A stretch of DNA of 64,000 nt from Proteus mirabilis ATCC 29906 (GCF_000160755.1 NZ_GG668579.1:410196-474195); one strand, 5' to 3'. Positions 1-9,879 are shown, numbered from the stretch's first letter. Numbers and translations: made by a program. Notes: generated by a model not told the origin, from the sequence alone.

Positions 1-258
1 AAAACTTTCTGTTTGATTATTGATGCTATCTAATAATAATTCGGCACTAATTTGTGTAAGTAATTTTTCATCATAATCACAAAGCACCGACCAAATCATA
101 GGAACCTCGTCAACAACCAATAAATTAATATCTGGCATATCACCTAAACTAATGGTAATGGTTGAATGGTTATCGATTGATTTCCCCCCTGAAAATAAAT
201 CATTCCGACCAATAACATTCATTGCATCCATAAGTAAGCTAGCAAGATCAAAAGACAT
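1..258 (-). CDS. invB: InvB/Spa15-type T3SS chaperone, partial (C-terminus outside window)
   Basis: Class IB type III secretion chaperone, a small acidic protein that binds the N-termini of several effectors and presents them to the export ATPase. The frame is open for 86 codons from ATG at 258 to the window edge; the family is about 130-135 residues, so roughly the last third is missing. The start MSFDLASLLMDAM and the stretch GGKSIDNHSTITISL match the InvB pattern in which a GGxDSHSTI-like segment follows the first helix. A strong AGGAG sits seven bases before the ATG and overlaps the invA stop, implying translational coupling. The order invF-G-E-A-B is that of Salmonella SPI-1, which supports the call as much as the sequence does. 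Confidence 0.85.
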   Translation of the reverse strand, partial: MSFDLASLLMDAMNVIGRNDLFSGGKSIDNHSTITISLGDMPDINLLVVDEVPMIWSVLCDYDEKLLTQISAELLLDSINNQTESF

Positions 259-266
259 AATCACTC

Positions 267-2366
267 CTAAATAGATTGTAATACATTAATTTCAATATCA
301 GATGTTATCTCATCATAAGATAATACCGGTATTTGAGGATATTGAGTTTCTATTAGTTTTTTTACAAAACGCCTTATATCTATTGATGTTAAAAATATAT
401 AATCCTGAATATATTTAATATCATCAATAACCATAGATATTTTTTCTATTATCATATCTAATTCAGCAGGTTCTAAATTCAATAATGTGCCAGAAGAACT
501 TTGTCTTATTCCACTACGAATTATCTCTTCCATATCGTTAGATAAGATAATTGCATTAAACTTCCCATCGGTTGAAAAAAAATAACTAATATAACGAGCA
601 AGAAGCGTTCTAATGTGTTCAGTAAGTAGCACGGGATCTTTTTCTTTGCTCCCCCATTGAACTAAGCCCCCTATAATAGTCTTTATGTTTCTAATAGGAA
701 TTTTTTCTTGTACTAATCGTTGCAAAACATCATTTATCCTCTGAATAGAAACTTGCCTATAACACTCTTTTAAAAGCTCAGGGGCACTCTTTTCTAATTT
801 ATCAAGGATATCTTTTGTTTCTTGAATACCAAGAAACTCTGTAATATTTAATGTGATCAGATCAGAGAATTTTCTATAAAAGTAACTTTCTGAACGTTCC
901 GCTTTGTAACCTAATGGCGCTAATTTAGATTCATCATCACGCTCAATCCAATAATGGGTTTTATTATCATCTTCAATACTTATTAAGTTAAAGCCTAAAG
1001 AGAGCAATTCATCATTAGGATTTTCTATATGAAAAAGAGGAAAAGGACAATTAAGTTCTTTTGCTTTAACTTCGTTAATTAAAATAATAATTTTATCGTC
1101 ATCTATTTTATCTGAATAGTGAATCACAATATCTGGTAATAATATACCATATTGTAAAATAAATTCTTTTTGTAGCCATTTTTCAAAAACTATTTTTGTT
1201 AAATATGGTTTTTTCTTAGTAGAAAGAGTGATGATTAATGGCAAAGTTTCAGCTTGTGATAAGGTAATATTTTCTGTTAATAAACTATTATCTACTTCTT
1301 CCCCATGTTTACCAGAAAATAAATTTGACATAAGTCCTTTTTTACTGTCGACATTAGTAGCATTAAGATTATCTTTTTCATCTTCTTTTTTATATTCTTT
1401 TTTACTATTCTTCCATTTTATTTTAAAAAAGTAGACGCCAAGCATTGCAGATAAAATAAGAAAAACAGGTGTGGGAAATCCTGGTAAAAAACCGATACCA
1501 AAAGCCAAAATAGCTGTAACAAGCAAAGCAAAATCTTGTGCCAATAGCTCATTCATAATGCTATAGCCCAAATTATTATTTTCACCACCGACACGTGTTA
1601 CAATAAATCCGGCACTAATAGAGATAAGTAAAGCAGGAATTTGTGCAACTAATCCATCCCCTATCGTTAAAAGTGTATATGTATGTAATGCCTCTGTAAT
1701 AGATAACCCCATTTGAGCCATACCTACCGATATGCCACCAATTAAGTTCACGAAGATAATGACAATGCCGGCTATCGCATCCCCTTTTATAAATTTCATG
1801 GCACCATCGAATGAACCATATAATTGACTCTCTTGTCCTAACTCTTTCCTTCTGATCTGAACTTCTTCATTCGTAATGATCCCTGATTTTAAATCAGCAT
1901 CAATACTCATTTGTTTTCCAGGCATACCATCCAAAGAGAAACGAGCCGCGACCTCCGCTACTCGTTCAGATCCTTTAGTAATCACGAGAAATTGCACTAT
2001 GGTCACAATGGAAAAGACAACAAAACCTACAACAAGATTTTCACCAATGACAAACTCACCAAATGAGGTAATGATCTCTCCTGCATCTGCATCTAATAAT
2101 ATAAGACGGCTAGTGCTTATTGATAAAGCAAGCCGGAAAAGAGTTGTTATAAGCAATAATGCAGGAAATGTCATAAAGTTCAGTATACGTTTAATATAAA
2201 ATGAACTCATAAAGATAAGAATTGCAATAGTAATATTTAAACCTATAAGAAAGTCGACCAAATAAGTTGGCAAAGGTATAATTAACATCATTATAACCAG
2301 TATCATCACTGATAGTACGATAAGTTCTGGTTTGTTTTTTATTGCTAATAGAAACTTATAAATCAT
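267..2366 (-). CDS. invA: T3SS export apparatus protein InvA (SctV family)
   Basis: Major inner-membrane export gate protein of the secretion system, which forms a nonameric ring that receives substrates from the ATPase. The N-terminal half has about eight hydrophobic segments (roughly residues 15-310) with the FHIPEP-family cytoplasmic loop containing SLDGMPGKQMSIDADL; the C-terminal 350 residues form the soluble ring domain. The frame extends four codons upstream to a TTG at 2378, but ATG at 2366 (MIYKFLLAIKNKPELIVL) aligns with the start of Salmonella InvA and gives 699 residues against about 685 in the family. No good ribosome site precedes either start. It is 26 bases downstream of invE and overlaps the invB ribosome site. 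Confidence 0.95.
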   Translation of the reverse strand: MIYKFLLAIKNKPELIVLSVMILVIMMLIIPLPTYLVDFLIGLNITIAILIFMSSFYIKRILNFMTFPALLLITTLFRLALSISTSRLILLDADAGEIITSFGEFVIGENLVVGFVVFSIVTIVQFLVITKGSERVAEVAARFSLDGMPGKQMSIDADLKSGIITNEEVQIRRKELGQESQLYGSFDGAMKFIKGDAIAGIVIIFVNLIGGISVGMAQMGLSITEALHTYTLLTIGDGLVAQIPALLISISAGFIVTRVGGENNNLGYSIMNELLAQDFALLVTAILAFGIGFLPGFPTPVFLILSAMLGVYFFKIKWKNSKKEYKKEDEKDNLNATNVDSKKGLMSNLFSGKHGEEVDNSLLTENITLSQAETLPLIITLSTKKKPYLTKIVFEKWLQKEFILQYGILLPDIVIHYSDKIDDDKIIILINEVKAKELNCPFPLFHIENPNDELLSLGFNLISIEDDNKTHYWIERDDESKLAPLGYKAERSESYFYRKFSDLITLNITEFLGIQETKDILDKLEKSAPELLKECYRQVSIQRINDVLQRLVQEKIPIRNIKTIIGGLVQWGSKEKDPVLLTEHIRTLLARYISYFFSTDGKFNAIILSNDMEEIIRSGIRQSSSGTLLNLEPAELDMIIEKISMVIDDIKYIQDYIFLTSIDIRRFVKKLIETQYPQIPVLSYDEITSDIEINVLQSI

Positions 2367-2392
2367 AAACTTTGCCAATAATTAATTGTTTT

Positions 2393-3469
2393 TTATTTTC
2401 TTAATTGATATTGCTCTTGCTTAATATAATTATCTATAATTTTTTGTATCATTATTTGGCATTCATTTCTAAAATCATCAGATAAGTATAATAATTCAGG
2501 ATATTTATTGAACATTGTCTTTAACTGTTGTAGCAACCTCATTTTTATTTTAATAAAATAACCTTTCCATTGATTATCCATAAGTGATATTAAATATTTT
2601 TCCATTTGTTCTGGAGATATCATTCCATTAATAGTTAGTTGATAAAAATCATCTTCTTTTATAAAACTCTTTAAATCTTCTTTAACTAAATTTTCTATAT
2701 TCATTTCTATAAAGCTATATAATAATCGTAATTTATTTACCTTTTCCAAAAGATAACCAAACTCTGAACTTTGGGAGCAACTTGGCATTAACGATTTCAT
2801 ATCACAAATCAAGCTCTGTGTTAGAAAATTCAAAATAATTGAACATTTTTTTATATCATATTTTTCTATCCACATTTTGAAAAAATAAATAGGTTCAATA
2901 TCCAGAATAATGTAACTACGGTAAAGGTCTCTTAATACTGATGCATCTAAACAAAGTAATTTAGCAAAGGCTTTAGCTTGGAGAGCAATATTAATGCCTG
3001 CCTTAATTTGCTTACCCTCCTCACCTGCAAGTAACCTATTGATCTCATTTTCAATACCTGCATCTAATTGTGCACCTAATTTTTTTTTCCTAAGTAATTC
3101 TCGTAAAACCATAACGAGATCACTAGGATCAGGGAACATTTTACGTAAATATTGCAATAATTCCTGTAAACTTCTCCCCGATTTTCTAAATTGAAGCATC
3201 ACCTTATCAAGTTTCTCATCAGCACCATCTTCTGCAATATATAAAGCTTCTTGCCCTTTATTGGCTTTTTTGTCTAATAATTTTCCTAATCGCTGAGAAA
3301 AAAGAGTTGCCACCATAGACATATCATCAGATATTTCTATTAATTGATTTTGATAATTTTCACTTTCGTTTATTTGTGGTTGCTTATATTCTATGTCTTG
3401 CTGACTTTCTTTACTAATACTGTTGCTGGCACCATTTGTCGAAGTTGCAGTATTAATTGGTCCGATCAT
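2393..3469 (-). CDS. invE: T3SS gatekeeper InvE (SctW/YopN-MxiC family)
   Basis: Cytoplasmic gatekeeper that holds back effectors until translocators have been exported and contact has been sensed. It has 358 residues against about 372 for Salmonella InvE. The first 60 residues are polar and probably disordered, as expected for a secreted plug protein; the rest is predicted helical, with the HrpJ-like region containing DGADEKLDKVMLQFRKSGRS at about 80-105. ATG at 3469 follows GAGGTGATATT, a clear ribosome site. It begins four bases after the invG stop and 26 bases before invA, inside the invFGEAB operon. Identification rests on operon position plus the HrpJ-like segment. Confidence 0.9.
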   Translation of the reverse strand: MIGPINTATSTNGASNSISKESQQDIEYKQPQINESENYQNQLIEISDDMSMVATLFSQRLGKLLDKKANKGQEALYIAEDGADEKLDKVMLQFRKSGRSLQELLQYLRKMFPDPSDLVMVLRELLRKKKLGAQLDAGIENEINRLLAGEEGKQIKAGINIALQAKAFAKLLCLDASVLRDLYRSYIILDIEPIYFFKMWIEKYDIKKCSIILNFLTQSLICDMKSLMPSCSQSSEFGYLLEKVNKLRLLYSFIEMNIENLVKEDLKSFIKEDDFYQLTINGMISPEQMEKYLISLMDNQWKGYFIKIKMRLLQQLKTMFNKYPELLYLSDDFRNECQIMIQKIIDNYIKQEQYQLRK

Positions 3470-3473
3470 AATA

Positions 3474-5189
3474 TCACCTCATAAATGCCTGAATTTGTTT
3501 TAGCGCTTGAGATGTTTTTTTATCCATCGGTAAAAATGGGTGTTCAGTTAAAGAGTCCAATCCGTGCGTATCAGTTTTATCTAATAAACGCGGTTGTAAC
3601 ATAAAAATACGCACCATTTTTTTATTATTATCTGACTGATAGCTAAATGCTCGGCCAACTAAAGGTATAGCACTTAAAAAAGGAATTCTGTTTTCTGCTT
3701 TTATGTTATCTTCTCGTGTATATCCACCAATTAATAAACTACCGCCTTCAGAAACTCGGGCCACGGTGCTGATATTTGTGCGATTAATAACAGGTAATTT
3801 TTCAATCCCTTCTTCTCTATCTTCATCATCACTTTTTTTCTCGGCGCCATCTTCAAGATTGATAATCATCTCAATCTCTTGGTTAGTATTACTAATACGA
3901 GGCAATACACTGATCATAGTGCCGAATGTTGTAGATTCTAATGAAGCAACTCGCTCACCTTTAATTTGTGTATAAAAGGTGGTGTTATTATCAAATATGG
4001 CGGGGGTATTTTCTTGAGTTAACAAAATAGGACGAGAAACCATTTTAGCTTCCCCTTCCTCACTGAGTGCTTTGATTTTACTTAAAAAACTAAAACCAGA
4101 TACAGCACTTAAACTAGCGGTATTAAAGAAAAATGTATTTTTACCCGAGCCATAACTCCCCTGCCAATTCACCCCCAAACTATCGGCTTTACTTTTAGAA
4201 ATATCAATTATCCATAATGACATTTCAACTTGTCTTTTCGGTTTATCTAATTGTGAAATAAGTGAGCTAACTAAAGCTAAACCTTCTCGACTCGTTTTAA
4301 CCAACAGGCTATTTGATCCAGGTAAAGGAACGAGTTCAACATTATATTTGCCCATTTGAGTGATAATCGGTGAATGAGTATCTTGTATATCGTTGGTAAT
4401 TTTATCATCCTGATATTTATCATTATCTTCGATAATCTCACGCGCTCTTCTGACTGTTTTTTCTTTCTCTCCCGATGGCATAAATAGCTGTTGCAAAACC
4501 GTTGTTATACCAGGTAAAACCACTTTTTCATCACGTAATATATAGGTTCTATCTTGTACAAAAGTGTTTTTTAATGGAAATATCTGCACAAACTCATCGC
4601 CATAACGAGAGCTTCCGGTTGGAACTTGATTATTGATATTTTCATTAATTTGTTCTTGTACATCATTATCCAAAAGCTCAGCAGCAGCCTTAACTAAGCT
4701 AATATAAATAGGAGGACCTGAGAGATAAAAAGTACGCTGATCGTGACCTGCACGTAATGGGTAGCGGAGATCATATAATCCAACATCTTGTAGATACTCT
4801 TTCAGTTTACTCAAGCTGATATTTTTCACTTGAAATAGCTGTTGCTGTATCTCATTATCGCGATAAATATAAATAGATTCTCCGTCATTAAAATAAAGTA
4901 ATGACAAACGCTTTACCATTAATTCAAAGGCGTCTTCAGGTGAAGAAATATCAAATTTTCCACTGATCCGCTCTTTTTTTACTGCGCTGCTTAGAATAAA
5001 AGGTTTATTTAATTTATCTGATAGCACTAGGAAAAACTGTTCAATATGTGTATTTACCGCAACAAAAACATCAGGTTTTTTAACCTGATGTGTATAAATA
5101 ACCTTTCCTTCTGCAGCTTGTGTTGGCAAAAAGAAGCTATAAAAAATGATAATTCCAATGATACAGTAAATTTTATTTTTTATGTTCAT
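3474..5189 (-). CDS. invG: T3SS outer-membrane secretin InvG (SctC)
   Basis: Forms the outer-membrane ring of the injectisome. ATG at 5189 gives MNIKNKIYCIIGIIIFYSFFL followed by PTQAAEG, a typical Sec signal peptide, and a mature protein that fits the family (571 residues in total; Salmonella InvG about 562). The open frame runs 35 codons further upstream, but that part lies inside invF and lacks export features. N0/N1 domains occupy about residues 30-170, an N3 domain follows, and the secretin domain has PRIS, VINRTNISTVARVSEGGSLLIGG-type signatures near residues 410-540. It overlaps the 3' end of invF by 17 bases. Secretin assembly normally needs a pilotin (InvH type), which is not in this window. 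Confidence 0.95.
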   Translation of the reverse strand: MNIKNKIYCIIGIIIFYSFFLPTQAAEGKVIYTHQVKKPDVFVAVNTHIEQFFLVLSDKLNKPFILSSAVKKERISGKFDISSPEDAFELMVKRLSLLYFNDGESIYIYRDNEIQQQLFQVKNISLSKLKEYLQDVGLYDLRYPLRAGHDQRTFYLSGPPIYISLVKAAAELLDNDVQEQINENINNQVPTGSSRYGDEFVQIFPLKNTFVQDRTYILRDEKVVLPGITTVLQQLFMPSGEKEKTVRRAREIIEDNDKYQDDKITNDIQDTHSPIITQMGKYNVELVPLPGSNSLLVKTSREGLALVSSLISQLDKPKRQVEMSLWIIDISKSKADSLGVNWQGSYGSGKNTFFFNTASLSAVSGFSFLSKIKALSEEGEAKMVSRPILLTQENTPAIFDNNTTFYTQIKGERVASLESTTFGTMISVLPRISNTNQEIEMIINLEDGAEKKSDDEDREEGIEKLPVINRTNISTVARVSEGGSLLIGGYTREDNIKAENRIPFLSAIPLVGRAFSYQSDNNKKMVRIFMLQPRLLDKTDTHGLDSLTEHPFLPMDKKTSQALKQIQAFMR

Positions 5190-5928
5190 AAAGATATTGG
5201 CCAATTCGCCGAAATTCAGTTGGTGTAATACCAAATAATGTCTTAATTTCATTAGAAAAATGAGATGCTGAACTAAAACCATTATCGACTGCAATCTGAG
5301 TCAATGATTCATCTGTTGATAGCGTTGTCAAAATAGAAGATGCCGCACGCCATGAACGTAATTGACTTTTACCACAATTACCTAAATAACGTTTACACAG
5401 CCGTCTAAAATGTGTCCCTGATACACCATATCGTTCACCTATTTGTGCAATATTGCTTTTTTTCTCATCCAAATAACTAATCAGATGTAATATAAGCCAG
5501 TAACTTTCACTGTGTCTTATAGTCACAAAAAGAGGTTCTAATTGGCTTTCATCTTTCAGTGCCTCATTAATAATCAGATGTTCTAATGTTCCACTCCCCT
5601 CTTTTATATAAAAAATTTGTTGATTAATATCAAAATTAGTGCCAACTGCTGTCATTTTTGAAAAATCTCTAGCATAATCAATAAATGCCAATAATCTGGC
5701 ACAAATAAAAAATGATCTCTTTTCAATACGCCATGACTGATTTTCTGATTGAAAAATAACATTTTCATTTTTTGAATTATAAATAAAAGCCTTTCCCTTT
5801 ATAATTTTAGTCGTTTTATCATCGTATATTCTTATTGGATATTCATCATTTAAAGGAATGCACATGAATAATAAATTCCCTGATAAAATATTTTTATCGC
5901 CACTTATTTTTATATCATTTATTAACAT
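5173..5928 (-). CDS. invF: AraC-family T3SS regulator InvF
   Basis: Transcription activator of the effector and chaperone genes of Inv-type systems, acting in Salmonella with the chaperone SicA. It has 251 residues against about 216 in Salmonella. The C-terminal AraC DNA-binding domain spans about 150-250: QIGERYGVSGTHFRRLCKRY is the first helix-turn-helix and SLTQIAVDNGFSSASHFSNE the second. The N-terminal half has no recognisable ligand-binding cupin. ATG at 5928 follows GAGGTATTTACC. It is the first gene of the leftward operon, so the promoter lies in the AT-rich 290-bp divergent region shared with prgH. A HilA-type regulator is not present in the window. Confidence 0.9.
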   Translation of the reverse strand: MLINDIKISGDKNILSGNLLFMCIPLNDEYPIRIYDDKTTKIIKGKAFIYNSKNENVIFQSENQSWRIEKRSFFICARLLAFIDYARDFSKMTAVGTNFDINQQIFYIKEGSGTLEHLIINEALKDESQLEPLFVTIRHSESYWLILHLISYLDEKKSNIAQIGERYGVSGTHFRRLCKRYLGNCGKSQLRSWRAASSILTTLSTDESLTQIAVDNGFSSASHFSNEIKTLFGITPTEFRRIGQYLYEHKK

Positions 5929-6217
5929 GGTAAATACCTCAGCCTATACTTATAATCTATTAAAGGTTCAAAAAAACAAACTATTTTTCAAAATGTTATT
6001 ATAGCCATCATTTATAGAACACTATAATAATATAGCCTAGAATTAACTTTAAAAATAAATAACAATTCTCATTGATTATTATTAAAAAAACAACAGTAAT
6101 ATATCAACATTTATTTTCAAATAAAACACCTATGTTTTTTTAAAGAATTTCATTGTTTATATAACTAAAATATATTTATAACATGAATTAATTAACATTT
6201 ATTATTGGGTTAACTCT
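5929..6217. promoter_or_regulatory. Divergent promoter region between invF and prgH
   Basis: This 289-base, very AT-rich interval separates the two divergent T3SS blocks and must hold promoters for both. Many A/T runs would suit H-NS silencing, as is usual for horizontally acquired T3SS islands. I could not pick a convincing -35/-10 pair or a HilA-box from the many TATAAT-like hexamers, so no site is assigned. Confidence 0.5.
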
Positions 6218-7280
6218 ATGCTGTATTATATTTATGTTCTCAGTGGTCCTTTAAAAGGGATAATAACGCCTTTGCTACCTAATCAATACTCATTAATTCT
6301 ACATAGTAAAGAACATATTGAAAATAAAATAGAAAATGAGAAATTAACACTTTACATTCCTTGCAACAAGAAAGAACATGAAAAGATAATTACGATTATG
6401 CTTGATGAGCATAATACAAAAAATAATAAATATAAAATAGAAGATGGTTTAATTTCTAAAGAAATTAGCAAAGAACTACCATTAGAACTAGATAAGCCTA
6501 TATATATCAATAATTTTCCTATTTTCTTAATTAGTCATAAAGATGATTTGTCTATAACATCTTTTGATTTAAATTCAAAAAAATGGACATTTAATAGAAA
6601 AATCATTGTATCATTTATATTTGTTATTGCATTTTTTATAGTATCATTTACTTTTATGGATGTATCAAAACCATTAGAAAATAAACCAAAGGAATTGGCT
6701 TTTAAAAGTTCATATTCAAATGAATTCAAAGGAGAAAATGGTTATTTATGTATTTACACTGAACCTTACTCTTCTAAAAATTTAATAAAAGATAGTGATT
6801 CAAAAACAAAAATTTCATTTTTGAACAAAGAAAAAATTATCAAATTAGCAACTAATAATAAAATTCACGTTACTTTAAAAGACAACACTAAACCTATAGT
6901 GAGTAAATAAAAATGAAAAGCTAAAAATCATTCAAGCCATCAATGACAATTTTCCCAAAAATTGTCAGCCAATCATAAAAGAATTATCAATTGCTAAAAT
7001 TGTTGAAGAGATAAACAAGCTAAATTTCACTAAAACAATAGGATATACTATTGAAGAAAAAAATAACGGCTTAATTTTTATCTTTGATGATAAGCTAAGC
7101 GTAAATGACAAAGAAAAATTTAATGCTTATATAAAAAAACAGGCAGCTTTTTTTGGAAGAAAATTTATTTTTTATCGTGAAAATAAAGTTAATATCAACT
7201 TGAAAAATAAAGCAATGCTACAAGAAGATAATGGATATATTTTTCTTGATAATCAGCATCGTTATTTTCCTCAAGGATAA
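6218..7280 (+). pseudogene. prgH: T3SS inner-membrane ring protein PrgH (SctD/MxiG), split by a frameshift
   Basis: PrgH/MxiG forms the outer of the two inner-membrane rings of the needle complex. The first frame runs from ATG 6218 to TAA 6908-6910 (230 residues): a cytoplasmic forkhead-associated-like domain, then one membrane segment at about 130-150 (KIIVSFIFVIAFFIVSFTF), then the start of the periplasmic region. Coding then continues without interruption in the +1 frame from about 6906 (NKNEKLKIIQAINDNFPKN) to TAA 7278-7280, ending DNQHRYFPQG. Removing one base near the A-rich run 6905-6913 restores a 353-residue protein, close to MxiG (about 371). So this is either a sequencing or assembly error, a real disabling mutation, or slippage. 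The downstream needle genes look intact. Confidence 0.85.
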
Positions 7281-7329
7281 TCAAGCTATGATGAGTAACA
7301 TAACAAATTTAAGCACAAAGGAGTAATTT

Positions 7330-7584
7330 ATGGCTGCGAGTCTTGTTCAAACAGATGTAAGTTCAATTAACAAAGTTGACCAATATTTTCATAAACCTGT
7401 AAGAACCCAAAGTAATAATTTATCAAAAGCTTTAGAAGCATTAAAAGCTGATACATCTAATGCCGCGGCATTAGCCGAATATCAAGCCAAACTTGCCGAA
7501 TATAATATTACACGTAATGCCCAATCTACATCAATCAAAGTCATTAAAGATCTAGCAATGAGTATTATTGGTAATATGCGTTAA
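7330..7584 (+). CDS. prgI: T3SS needle protein PrgI (SctF)
   Basis: Small helical-hairpin protein that polymerises into the extracellular needle. It has 84 residues against 80 in Salmonella. The C-terminal helix LAEYQAKLAEYNITRNAQST plus SIKVIKDLAMSIIGNMR matches the conserved needle polymerisation segment, and an N-D/N-A-A-A turn separates the two helices. A ribosome site AAGGAG lies eight bases before ATG 7330. It is the first of two short needle/inner-rod genes and follows the prgH fragment by 49 bases. Confidence 0.95.
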   Translation: MAASLVQTDVSSINKVDQYFHKPVRTQSNNLSKALEALKADTSNAAALAEYQAKLAEYNITRNAQSTSIKVIKDLAMSIIGNMR

Positions 7585-7607
7585 CATCAGTTTTACGGAG
7601 GTTATGT

Positions 7608-7886
7608 ATGGCTATTGCACCTATTATTCCCGTTAATTTAACCAAAGAACTACAAGATACAAGTGATGATAGTTTATCGACTATCATGGTAAATGGCATT
7701 ATTAGTAGTATGCAATATGAAAAAAAGATACAAGAAAAGTTAACAACATTAAGCCAATTAGGTGATGCCCAAAGTTATACGAATTTACAAATAGAACTTA
7801 GCGATTATTCAATTACGATGAGCTTAGCGAGTACGTTAGCAAGAAAATCTCTCAATATTGTGGAAACACTACTTAAGGCTCAATAG
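7608..7886 (+). CDS. prgJ: T3SS inner rod protein PrgJ (SctI)
   Basis: Inner rod protein connecting the export gate to the needle base, implicated in needle length control and substrate switching. It has 92 residues against 101 in Salmonella PrgJ. The C-terminal 50 residues are helical and end NIVETLLKAQ, as in rod proteins; the segment LQIELSDYSITMSLASTLAR parallels the needle C-terminal motif. ATG follows ACGGAGGTT. It sits 23 bases after prgI and two bases before prgK. The call relies on order, size and the C-terminal pattern. Confidence 0.9.
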   Translation: MAIAPIIPVNLTKELQDTSDDSLSTIMVNGIISSMQYEKKIQEKLTTLSQLGDAQSYTNLQIELSDYSITMSLASTLARKSLNIVETLLKAQ

Positions 7887-7888
7887 TA

Positions 7889-8641
7889 ATGAATAGACGG
7901 TATTTGTTATTACTATTTTTATGTTGCTTACTTCCTTTATTAAACGGTTGTAAGGATCAATCACTGCTCACTAATTTAAGTCAAAGGCAAGCAACTGAAA
8001 TTCAAGCGGTGTTACAGAAACACCAAATAACAAGTACTCGTACTGCGTTAGGAAAAGGATTATTTGAGATCTCAGTTAAAAAGGAAAATATAGGGATTGC
8101 TATTCAAATATTAGAAGAATATCAATTACCAACAATTTCTCGTATTGAAATTACACAATTATTTCCATCAGATGCATTAGTTTCATCGCCTCAAGCTGAA
8201 AAAGCACGTTTAATTTCAGCCATTGAGCAACGGTTAGAACAATCATTATTAACCATTGATCATCTTATCGATGCGAGAGTACATGTCAGTTATCCACTAT
8301 CATCAAATGATCGTATAACGCCAACACCTCATGCTTCTGCTTTAGTTTTCTATGAAGATGGCATGATAGATAGTGATCAGCTAAGTGACGATGTTCGTGC
8401 TTTTATCCATAATGCTTTTAATGATATGGATGAGAGTAATATTACTGTTTTATTATATCCACGGAATATCAATAAATTTACGATATTAAATAATCAACTT
8501 CACCAAGATAATACGACATCATTGAGTAACTCTTGGTTACTCATAGGGTTATCAGTAATTAGTTTAATTATAATAATTATGGTCATATTGATTATTTATC
8601 GTCGTAAACAAGTCAATAAAATGGTAAGCGAGAATGAGTAA
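7889..8641 (+). CDS. prgK: T3SS inner-membrane ring lipoprotein PrgK (SctJ)
   Basis: Lipoprotein that builds the inner ring of the needle-complex base (YscJ/FliF family). It has 250 residues, as in Salmonella PrgK (252). The N-terminus is a lipoprotein signal peptide with lipobox LNGC (Cys at residue 21), followed by a ring-building motif domain with TALGKGLFEISV and a second one containing DHLIDARVHVSYPL. A C-terminal membrane anchor (SWLLIGLSVISLIIIIMVIL) is followed by basic RRK. The start is two bases after prgJ and the end overlaps orgA by eight bases. Confidence 0.95.
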   Translation: MNRRYLLLLFLCCLLPLLNGCKDQSLLTNLSQRQATEIQAVLQKHQITSTRTALGKGLFEISVKKENIGIAIQILEEYQLPTISRIEITQLFPSDALVSSPQAEKARLISAIEQRLEQSLLTIDHLIDARVHVSYPLSSNDRITPTPHASALVFYEDGMIDSDQLSDDVRAFIHNAFNDMDESNITVLLYPRNINKFTILNNQLHQDNTTSLSNSWLLIGLSVISLIIIIMVILIIYRRKQVNKMVSENE

Positions 8642-9206
8642 TCTGACTGCTGAACAATTTAAATTGATCTCTAATGTAATGTATGAACCGTTAAGTTATA
8701 TCCATTCAGACTACGATGTATTAGCATCGCCAAAAGAAAATACTCTATGGCAAAAAATAGCTAATCGTCATTTAATTGGGCAATATCAACTTATACTGCA
8801 TATTGATTGTGAGATTGATACTACCGTAGAAAAAATATTTACTCATTGGCACACTCTTCCTCGTTGTGCTTTATTTTTAGGTTATTTTTATTCTCGTCAT
8901 ACGCTATTAGCACAAAATTATTATCATTTAGAACCTGCATTAAAAGCATTTTTAGCTCTCTATCCTATGTTAAATAGGACTGTCGATAGCAAAATATTAC
9001 TGTCACTAAAAGATATTGCCCCCATAGATATTGGCTATCAATTACTATTTAATTTTATTAAGCTAATATCGAACGCACTAGCTCAACGTTTTAAATTACT
9101 TTTTTCACCAAAATCTTTATCAATTAATATTGAATTTCCTAAATCACTTGTTTTATCTCCTACACTTTTTTTACTGGTATTAAATTATGCTACGCTTGTT
9201 ACCTGA
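8634..9206 (+). CDS. orgA: T3SS sorting-platform protein OrgA (SctK)
   Basis: Cytoplasmic adaptor linking the membrane ring to the sorting platform pods. It has 190 residues against 199 in Salmonella. It is rich in Leu, Tyr and His without membrane segments. No strong motif can be quoted by eye; the call comes from its fixed place between prgK and orgB, its length and its overall composition. It overlaps prgK by eight bases and orgB by 20, so the genes are translationally coupled. Confidence 0.85.
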   Translation: MSNLTAEQFKLISNVMYEPLSYIHSDYDVLASPKENTLWQKIANRHLIGQYQLILHIDCEIDTTVEKIFTHWHTLPRCALFLGYFYSRHTLLAQNYYHLEPALKAFLALYPMLNRTVDSKILLSLKDIAPIDIGYQLLFNFIKLISNALAQRFKLLFSPKSLSINIEFPKSLVLSPTLFLLVLNYATLVT

Positions 9207-9879
9207 CAACCTTTTAAAATATACCTGCGAAGGTGTATTAATACGAGCTCACTATATACGACAGCTCGATAATATTCATAAAACAACATTAGCGACCAAG
9301 CAGGCAGCAAAAAAAATGCTGCATCACTTTAATCATAAACTAGATAAACTTCGTAATAAGATAGCTAACGAAGCTTATGCTAAAGGATTACAGGTTTTAT
9401 TAGCTGATATAATAAGATTCTCAATTGAATATCAAGAAAAATTTGTACAATATGAATTTCAGCAACGAGAACAACTCGTCGCAACGATCGGGGAATTCTT
9501 AGATTCACCTGAAATACAAGTTAAACTCACTCAATATCTGATGTCATCTGTTCCTCTTGAGCAAAAAGTAACACTCGATATTCCCACAACACTACAGCGC
9601 TATTTTGAGAGTGAACTCGACAATAGCAATATTAAGTTAAACTGCCATAACAACAAGACCATTGCTATTCATACCGGTGATCAAATTACTTTTTTTGATC
9701 CTGCCATATTTCTCAACGATCTAAGAACACAATTTCATCGGCCTTTTTCTGAAACTTATCAACCGATTTTTGAGCAAAACATCAAACAACTGCTATTAAA
9801 CTTTATCAATACATTTACCCCCTCAGACGATCTTTCTTCAAGAAAGCCAATTTTAAACGAGGATAACAATGAAAATTGA
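9187..9879 (+). CDS. orgB: T3SS ATPase stator OrgB (SctL/HrpE-FliH family)
   Basis: Stalk protein that tethers the export ATPase and acts as its negative regulator. It has 230 residues (Salmonella OrgB about 226). The first half is strongly helical and charged (LATKQAAKKMLHHFNHKLDK, about 40-70), as in FliH/HrpE stalks, and the C-terminal half has the globular V-ATPase-subunit-E-like region. It begins with ATG 9187 inside orgA and its last codons overlap orgC. Confidence 0.88.
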   Translation: MLRLLPDNLLKYTCEGVLIRAHYIRQLDNIHKTTLATKQAAKKMLHHFNHKLDKLRNKIANEAYAKGLQVLLADIIRFSIEYQEKFVQYEFQQREQLVATIGEFLDSPEIQVKLTQYLMSSVPLEQKVTLDIPTTLQRYFESELDNSNIKLNCHNNKTIAIHTGDQITFFDPAIFLNDLRTQFHRPFSETYQPIFEQNIKQLLLNFINTFTPSDDLSSRKPILNEDNNEN

